Notes under the pieces: generated by a model
Told to the model about the DNA's origin: nothing
Database searches by the model: none
Seen by the model: the letters and a program-made list of their open reading frames with translations, nothing else
Position numbers and translations under genes: made by a program
DNA from: Brevundimonas mediterranea
GTDB taxonomy: Bacteria > Pseudomonadota > Alphaproteobacteria > Caulobacterales > Caulobacteraceae
Length of the DNA stretch: 64,000 bases
Direction of reading: 5' to 3'
Assembly (NCBI RefSeq): GCF_014196125.1
Contig: NZ_JACIDA010000001.1
Coordinates: forward strand, 1-64,000
Shown: positions 59,874 through 64,000 of the stretch, one piece after another
How positions within the stretch are numbered: the first letter of the stretch is position 1
Layout: each line of letters starts with the position of its first letter

Positions 59874-60380
59874 CTAGCGGAAAAGCTTCCGGAAATACCG
59901 ACGAAGCATCTTCCGCGCCCGGATCAGGCGACGACGAGGTCTCTTAAGCACGATCTTTTCCGCACGCAGGGCCTGTTGCCAGAAGACCGGGGCGAACTCG
60001 GGCTTCTTCCGCATGAGTCGACGGAAGGGATAGACCCATTTCGGCCGGGCGTACTGGGCGCGAATGAACTGGCGCTTGGCCCAGAAGGAGCTCTTCAGGA
60101 TCAGCATCAGGCCGACGGCGATGACGGGAATGCCGCCCGGACCGGGCAGGGGCGCAATCAGAATGCCCAGAAGCACCACGAAAAGCCCGCCGACCATCAA
60201 GGCCCAACGCTTGAGCGCGCGCAGGGTGCGGCTGCGCGAACGGAAGGACGGAAGGCGGATCGCAGTTGCGAAGGTCAAGACGGCGCCAGACGAAAAGGGA
60301 GGAGACCCAGTGACAACGATCGTCACGGCCGCTCGATCCCGGTTGGGGAGGGGAAAGAGCAACCGTGGCCAACCTGCCAC
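59874..60380 (-). CDS. Small membrane protein with PGPG motif
   Basis: The conserved part is LMVGGLFVVLLGILIAPLPGPGGIPVIAVGLMLILKSS: two hydrophobic segments around the PLPGPGG turn, as in PGPGW/DUF-type small membrane proteins. An arginine-rich cytoplasmic tail follows (YARPKWVYPFRRLMRKKPEF..., RRRLIRARKMLRRYF). The first about 35 residues of the 168-aa frame look unlike coding sequence, so the true start may be an internal GTG or ATG. The tail is strongly basic and could bind nucleic acid or phospholipid. The function is unknown. Confidence 0.65.
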   Translation of the reverse strand: MAGWPRLLFPLPNRDRAAVTIVVTGSPPFSSGAVLTFATAIRLPSFRSRSRTLRALKRWALMVGGLFVVLLGILIAPLPGPGGIPVIAVGLMLILKSSFWAKRQFIRAQYARPKWVYPFRRLMRKKPEFAPVFWQQALRAEKIVLKRPRRRLIRARKMLRRYFRKLFR

Positions 60381-60433
60381 AGCGACCTTAAGACTGTGTG
60401 TCCATGGCCGATCCGTGTCTGCGATGTGAAGCT

Positions 60434-60451
60434 TTGGTCATGATTGACCAA
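60434..60451. promoter_or_regulatory. Perfect inverted repeat upstream of the PGPG membrane-protein gene
   Basis: TTGGTCA-TGAT-TGACCAA is two-fold symmetric. It lies 54 bp upstream of the 60380 start on the minus strand. It resembles an FNR/Crp half-site pair in spacing but not in sequence, so the regulator is unknown. Confidence 0.45.
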
Positions 60452-60506
60452 GGGTTCACGGCTGTTGCCGTCAGGACACGATACAGGGCGGTCGCCCTCT
60501 TACGTT

Positions 60507-60535
60507 GTCATCCTCGCCCTTGTGGCGAGGATGAC
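60507..60535. repeat. Hairpin repeat downstream of gcvPB
   Basis: GTCATCCTCGCC (60507-60518) pairs perfectly with GGCGAGGATGAC (60524-60535) around CTTGT. No T tract follows. The GTCATCC ends are those of dispersed REP-like hairpins in many alphaproteobacteria; here it may also end the gcv transcript. Confidence 0.6.
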
Positions 60536-60553
60536 GGGGCTTTGTTGAAGCCC

Positions 60554-62122
60554 TTAAGCCGCCTGGTTCGAGCCCGCCGGCGCGGACCAGCGCAACACCG
60601 GGGAGCGGGCGGCGCGGGTCTCGTCCAGGCGTTTCAGCGGCGCATGGAAGGGCGCACCCTTGAAGCGATCGACGTCGCCGGCTTTCGCGGCTTCGGCCAA
60701 CAGACGCATGGCGTGGATGAAGCGATCCAGTTCGGCCTTGGATTCGGTCTCCGTCGGCTCGATCAGCATGGCGCCGTGGACGACCAGGGGGAAATACATG
60801 GTCATCGGGTGGAAGCCCTCGTCGATCATCGCCTTGGCGAAGTCGAGCGTGGTGATGTCCGTGCCCTTCAGCCACTCGTCGTCGAACAGGGCCTCGTGCA
60901 TGCAAGGGCCGTCGGGGAAGGCCGCGCTCATCAGGTCCGACAGGCGGGCCTTGATATAGTTGGCGTTCAGCACGGCATCCTCGGCGACCTGACGCAGGCC
61001 GTCGGCGCCGTGCGACATCATGTAGGACAGGGCGCGGACATACATGCCCATCTGGCCCTGGAAGGCGCACAGACGGCCGAAGGCCTGAACCGCCTCGTCC
61101 TCCTCGCGCTCGATCAGGCGATAGCCGTCGGCGTCGTGCACGACCCAGGGGGCCGGGGCGAAGGGCGCCAGGGCTTCCGACAGGACCACCGGACCCGCGC
61201 CCGGCCCGCCGCCGCCGTGCGGCGTCGAGAAGGTCTTGTGGAGGTTGATGTGCATCGCATCCACGCCCAGATCGCCCGGACGCACCCGGCCGACGATGGC
61301 GTTGAAGTTGGCGCCGTCGCAGTAGAAATAGGCGCCGGCTTCGTGGGTCAGGCGGCTGATCTCCAGGATGTCGCGCTCGAACAGGCCGCAGGTGTTGGGG
61401 TTGGTCACCATGATGGCGGCGACGTCGTCGCCCAGCTTGGACGCCAAGTCCGCCACGTCCACGCGGCCGTCTTCGGTCTGGGCGACCTCGACGACGGTGT
61501 AGCCGACGAAGGCGGCCGTGGCCGGGTTGGTGCCGTGGGCGCTGGTGGGCACCAGAACCTTGCGGCGCTTCTCATGCTGGCGCGAGGCCTCGTGGGCGGC
61601 GCGGATAGCCATCAGACCGCACAGTTCGCCGTGCGCGCCGGCCTTGGGCGACAGGGCGACGGCGGGCATGCCGGTCAGGGTCTTCAGCCAGTGGGCCAGC
61701 GTATCCATCAGCTCCAGCGCGCCCTGCACCGTCGAGATCGGCTGCAGCGGATGGATGTCCGAGAAACCGGCCAGGCGGGCCATCTTCTCGTTCAGGCGCG
61801 GGTTGTGCTTCATCGTGCACGAGCCCAGCGGATAGATGGCCAGGTCGATGGCGTGGTTCTTCTGGCTCAGGCGCACATAGTGGCGCATGGCCTCGGGCTC
61901 CGACAGGCCGGGCAGGCCGATCGGATCCTTGCGGACCAGGTCGCCCAGGTCCGAGCCGTCCGTCTTGGGCTCAGCCAGATCGACGCCGGTCTTGCCCCAG
62001 CCGTCGCCCTCGAAGATCAGGGCTTCGTTCTGCAACAGGCCCCGGCCGCCCGTCAGGGTGGCGGGCTTCGAAGCGACTTCGTTCGGGGCGGTCGGGCGGC
62101 CGACAGTGTTCATGGTGCTCAT
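60554..62122 (-). CDS. gcvPB: Glycine dehydrogenase (decarboxylating) subunit 2
   Basis: This 522-aa subunit carries pyridoxal phosphate. The Schiff-base lysine is in INLHKTFSTPHGGGGPG near 290. Other landmarks are TMKHNPRLNE near 102 and VPTSAHGTNPATA near 190. With GcvPA it decarboxylates glycine and passes the aminomethyl group to GcvH. It follows gcvPA by 12 nt; Met4 is an alternative start. The last about 25 residues are variable. Confidence 0.95.
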   Translation of the reverse strand: MSTMNTVGRPTAPNEVASKPATLTGGRGLLQNEALIFEGDGWGKTGVDLAEPKTDGSDLGDLVRKDPIGLPGLSEPEAMRHYVRLSQKNHAIDLAIYPLGSCTMKHNPRLNEKMARLAGFSDIHPLQPISTVQGALELMDTLAHWLKTLTGMPAVALSPKAGAHGELCGLMAIRAAHEASRQHEKRRKVLVPTSAHGTNPATAAFVGYTVVEVAQTEDGRVDVADLASKLGDDVAAIMVTNPNTCGLFERDILEISRLTHEAGAYFYCDGANFNAIVGRVRPGDLGVDAMHINLHKTFSTPHGGGGPGAGPVVLSEALAPFAPAPWVVHDADGYRLIEREEDEAVQAFGRLCAFQGQMGMYVRALSYMMSHGADGLRQVAEDAVLNANYIKARLSDLMSAAFPDGPCMHEALFDDEWLKGTDITTLDFAKAMIDEGFHPMTMYFPLVVHGAMLIEPTETESKAELDRFIHAMRLLAEAAKAGDVDRFKGAPFHAPLKRLDETRAARSPVLRWSAPAGSNQAA

Positions 62123-62134
62123 GGTCAGTATCCC

Positions 62135-63481
62135 TTACGCGCCGAGGACTTTGGAGAGCGACTTGGCGAGGATCTGGATGTCGACATCCAGGGTGGTCTC
62201 GGTCGCGGCGACCAGCAGGACGTCGTCCATGCCGGCGTCGGGGGCCAGGCGGCTGTAGGGCACGCCGGCCAGCACATGGTGGTCGGCCAGGGTCGAGACG
62301 ACCTCGGCGGCATTCTTGGGCAGGCGTACCGCGAACTCGTTGAAGAAGCGCGAGGTCAGGATTTCGACGCCCGGAATGGCGGCCAGGGCGTCGCGCGTGG
62401 CCATAGCCTTCTCATGGTTCAGCAGGGCCAGTTTGCGCAGGCCCGTCTCGCCCAGCAGGCTCATGTGGATGGTGAAGGCCAGGGTGCAGAGGCCGGAATT
62501 GGTGCAGATGTTCGAGGTCGCCTTGTCCCGGCGGATATGCTGTTCGCGCGTCGACAGGGTCAGGACGAAGCCGCGTTCGCCGTCGGCGTCCACGGTCTCG
62601 CCGGTCAGGCGGCCGGGCATCTGGCGGATCAGCTTCTCGCGGGTGGCGAACAGGCCGACATAGGGACCGCCGAAGTTCAGCGCGTTGCCGATCGACTGGC
62701 CCTCGGCCGCGACGATGTCGGCGCCCATCTCGCCGGGCGACTTCAGCAGGCCCATCGACACGGCCTCGGTGACCACGACGATCAGCAGGGCGCCGGCGGC
62801 ATGGGCGGCCTCGGCGATCTTGGTCACATCCGTCGCCGTGCCGAAGACGTTCGGGGTCTGGACGACGACGCAGGCCGTGTCTGGACCGATCTGGTCGATC
62901 ACGGCGGCCTCGGCGTCAAACGCCGGGGCCAGGACCTGGGTCTCGACGCCGACGGCGTGGACCACGGTCTCGGTCGCCTTGACGTAGTGGGGATGGACGC
63001 CGCCCGAGATCACCGCCTTGTTGCGGCGGGTCACGCGGGTCGCCATCAGCACGCCCTCGGCCATGGCGGTGGACCCGTCATAGAGCGAGGCGTTGGCCAC
63101 CGGCATGCCGGTCAGGTTCGCGACCTGGGTCTGGAACTCGTACAGGTACTGCAGGGTCCCTTGCGCGATTTCCGGCTGGTAGGGGGTGTAGCTGGTCAGG
63201 AATTCCGACCGCTGGATCACGTGATCCACCGTCGCCGGGACATGGTGCTTGTAGGCCCCTGCGCCGCAGAAGAAGGGCGTGGCGCCGGCCGTGGCGTTCT
63301 TGGCCGCCATGGCGGACAGGGCGCGTTCGACCTCCATCTCGCCGGCCACGCGGGGCAGGTCCACCGGCCCGTCCAGCCGCGCCGCCTCGGGCACGTCCAC
63401 GAACAGGTCGTCGATCGATTTCGCGCCGATGGCGGCTAGCATCGCCGTGCGGTCGTCGGGCGTCAGGGGGAGATAACGCAT
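62135..63481 (-). CDS. gcvPA: Glycine dehydrogenase (decarboxylating) subunit 1
   Basis: This 448-aa partner of GcvPB shows [15 protein letters not shown] at the N-terminus, [32 protein letters not shown] (near 72-102, read in parts) and [20 protein letters not shown] near 118. Split P-proteins of this type are usual in this group. It lies downstream of gcvH on the minus strand. Confidence 0.95.
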   Translation of the reverse strand: MRYLPLTPDDRTAMLAAIGAKSIDDLFVDVPEAARLDGPVDLPRVAGEMEVERALSAMAAKNATAGATPFFCGAGAYKHHVPATVDHVIQRSEFLTSYTPYQPEIAQGTLQYLYEFQTQVANLTGMPVANASLYDGSTAMAEGVLMATRVTRRNKAVISGGVHPHYVKATETVVHAVGVETQVLAPAFDAEAAVIDQIGPDTACVVVQTPNVFGTATDVTKIAEAAHAAGALLIVVVTEAVSMGLLKSPGEMGADIVAAEGQSIGNALNFGGPYVGLFATREKLIRQMPGRLTGETVDADGERGFVLTLSTREQHIRRDKATSNICTNSGLCTLAFTIHMSLLGETGLRKLALLNHEKAMATRDALAAIPGVEILTSRFFNEFAVRLPKNAAEVVSTLADHHVLAGVPYSRLAPDAGMDDVLLVAATETTLDVDIQILAKSLSKVLGA

Positions 63482-63546
63482 GGTCTTGTCCTGGGCCGTG
63501 AAAGGCCGAAGACCCGCCGACTCTTAATCAGCGGGTCCGATGGGGC

Positions 63547-63912
63547 TTAGAGGGTGGCGAGGAAGGCGTCGTAGGCGGCCTGGTCCATCAGGGCGTCCAG
63601 TTCGGCGGCATCCGACACCTTGATCTTGGCGAACCAGCCGTCGGCCTGCGGGGCCGAGTTGACCGTTTCCGGCGCGGTCGACAGGGCGTCGTTGGCCTCG
63701 ACCACTTCGCCCGAGACGGGGGCGTAGACGTCCGACGCGGCCTTGACGCTCTCGACCACGGCGAAGCTGGCGCCCTTGGCGACGGTCTTGCCGACCTCGG
63801 GCACTTCCACGAACACCACGTCGCCCAGGGCGTCGGCGGCGTGCTTCGAGATGCCAACGGTGGCGATGTCGCCGTCCAGGCTGACCCACTCGTGATCCTT
63901 GGTGAACTTCAT
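63547..63912 (-). CDS. gcvH: Glycine cleavage system H protein
   Basis: This 121-aa lipoyl carrier has the modified lysine at K57 in [14 protein letters not shown]. The N-terminal [13 protein letters not shown] and [12 protein letters not shown] are also typical. It shuttles the aminomethyl group from P-protein to T-protein. It starts 10 nt after the gcvT stop and is 65 bp upstream of gcvPA. Confidence 0.97.
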   Translation of the reverse strand: MKFTKDHEWVSLDGDIATVGISKHAADALGDVVFVEVPEVGKTVAKGASFAVVESVKAASDVYAPVSGEVVEANDALSTAPETVNSAPQADGWFAKIKVSDAAELDALMDQAAYDAFLATL

Positions 63913-63922
63913 GATCTGATCC

Positions 63923-64000
63923 TCAGACGGTCTTCGGTTTGCGATAATAGCGTTGCGCCACGAAGGGCATGGCGACGACTTCGGCGGCGGCGGTCTTGCC
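63923..64000 (-). CDS. gcvT: Aminomethyltransferase GcvT, C-terminal end (cut by window edge)
   Basis: The last 25 codons read on the minus strand as [20 protein letters not shown] followed by KPKTV and a stop. This matches the GcvT C-terminus (VxxLPFxxxRYxR). It is the first gene of the gcv operon; its body and any glycine riboswitch lie beyond the window. Confidence 0.88.
   Translation of the reverse strand, partial: GKTAAAEVVAMPFVAQRYYRKPKTV

Noticed and set aside
60398-63439. 1,013-aa plus-strand open frame opposite gcvPA/gcvPB
   Set aside because: It is antisense to two confidently assigned enzymes, is a low-complexity mix of His, Gln, Gly and Arg, and arises from GC-rich third positions.

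Overview
The window is GC-rich, gene-dense alphaproteobacterial chromosome. TonB-dependent receptors, a FecI/FecR pair, split GcvPA/GcvPB, an F0 operon with a b' subunit, ErpA, and a dgt-SPOR-nagZ-scpA-scpB run all fit Caulobacterales, most likely Brevundimonas or a relative. The genus is inferred from protein style and gene order; no database search was possible.

Layout. (1) 1-13,020: an initiator tRNA-Met, its terminator, a badly decayed tyrosine-integrase pseudogene on the minus strand, then an accessory block: ECF sigma factor, FecR anti-sigma, a 1,103-aa STN-domain TonB receptor, an acidic amino-acid/dicarboxylate symporter, gamma-glutamyltranspeptidase, a dienelactone-hydrolase-like protein, and a convergent 905-aa M14 carboxypeptidase. 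A hairpin-plus-60-bp block just after the tRNA recurs imperfectly at about 12.9-13.0 kb, so this may be an old genomic island. The genes suggest scavenging of (gamma-glutamyl) peptides: import, extracytoplasmic cleavage, uptake of released glutamate. (2) 13,039-24,264: two more TonB receptors, a small secreted protein, a KstD/PRK12834-like FAD dehydrogenase, DUF2147 and Coq4-like proteins, a TetR regulator, a bile-acid:Na+ symporter-like transporter and a GNAT-like protein. A perfect TGTCAATA-CA-TATTGACA palindrome sits in the divergent TonB/FAD-dehydrogenase promoter, and its half-site recurs at the tetR start. (3) 24,300-33,677: a low-oxygen module: Fe-S FNR-type regulator, CydDC exporter, CydABX bd oxidase (including a 48-aa CydX), HemN and OmpW. 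Two perfect FNR boxes and one degenerate box lie in its promoters.

(4) 33,830-44,967: DUF808 protein, PhoK-like phosphatase, pyruvate kinase, then a compositionally foreign patch with a small winged-helix-like protein divergent from a D12-class adenine methyltransferase whose 3' part looks native; then RNase HII, Tag glycosylase, a hairpin-mosaic intergenic repeat, an SDR, YgfZ, an alpha/beta hydrolase and an SdpR/SdpI-type pair. (5) 45,115-48,627: siderophore-type TonB receptor with a PepSY-TM protein and a 60-aa membrane protein. (6) 48,634-59,247: ErpA; dgt, SPOR protein, nagZ, scpA, scpB; a CHASE4 histidine kinase; IspH; and the F0 operon atpI-B-E-F'-F ending in a strong terminator. (7) 59,271-64,000: two small membrane proteins, then the glycine cleavage operon on the minus strand (gcvT cut by the window edge, gcvH, gcvPA, gcvPB).

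No CRISPR array, rRNA, intact insertion sequence or replication origin was seen. Many long antisense reading frames are by-products of high GC and are omitted.
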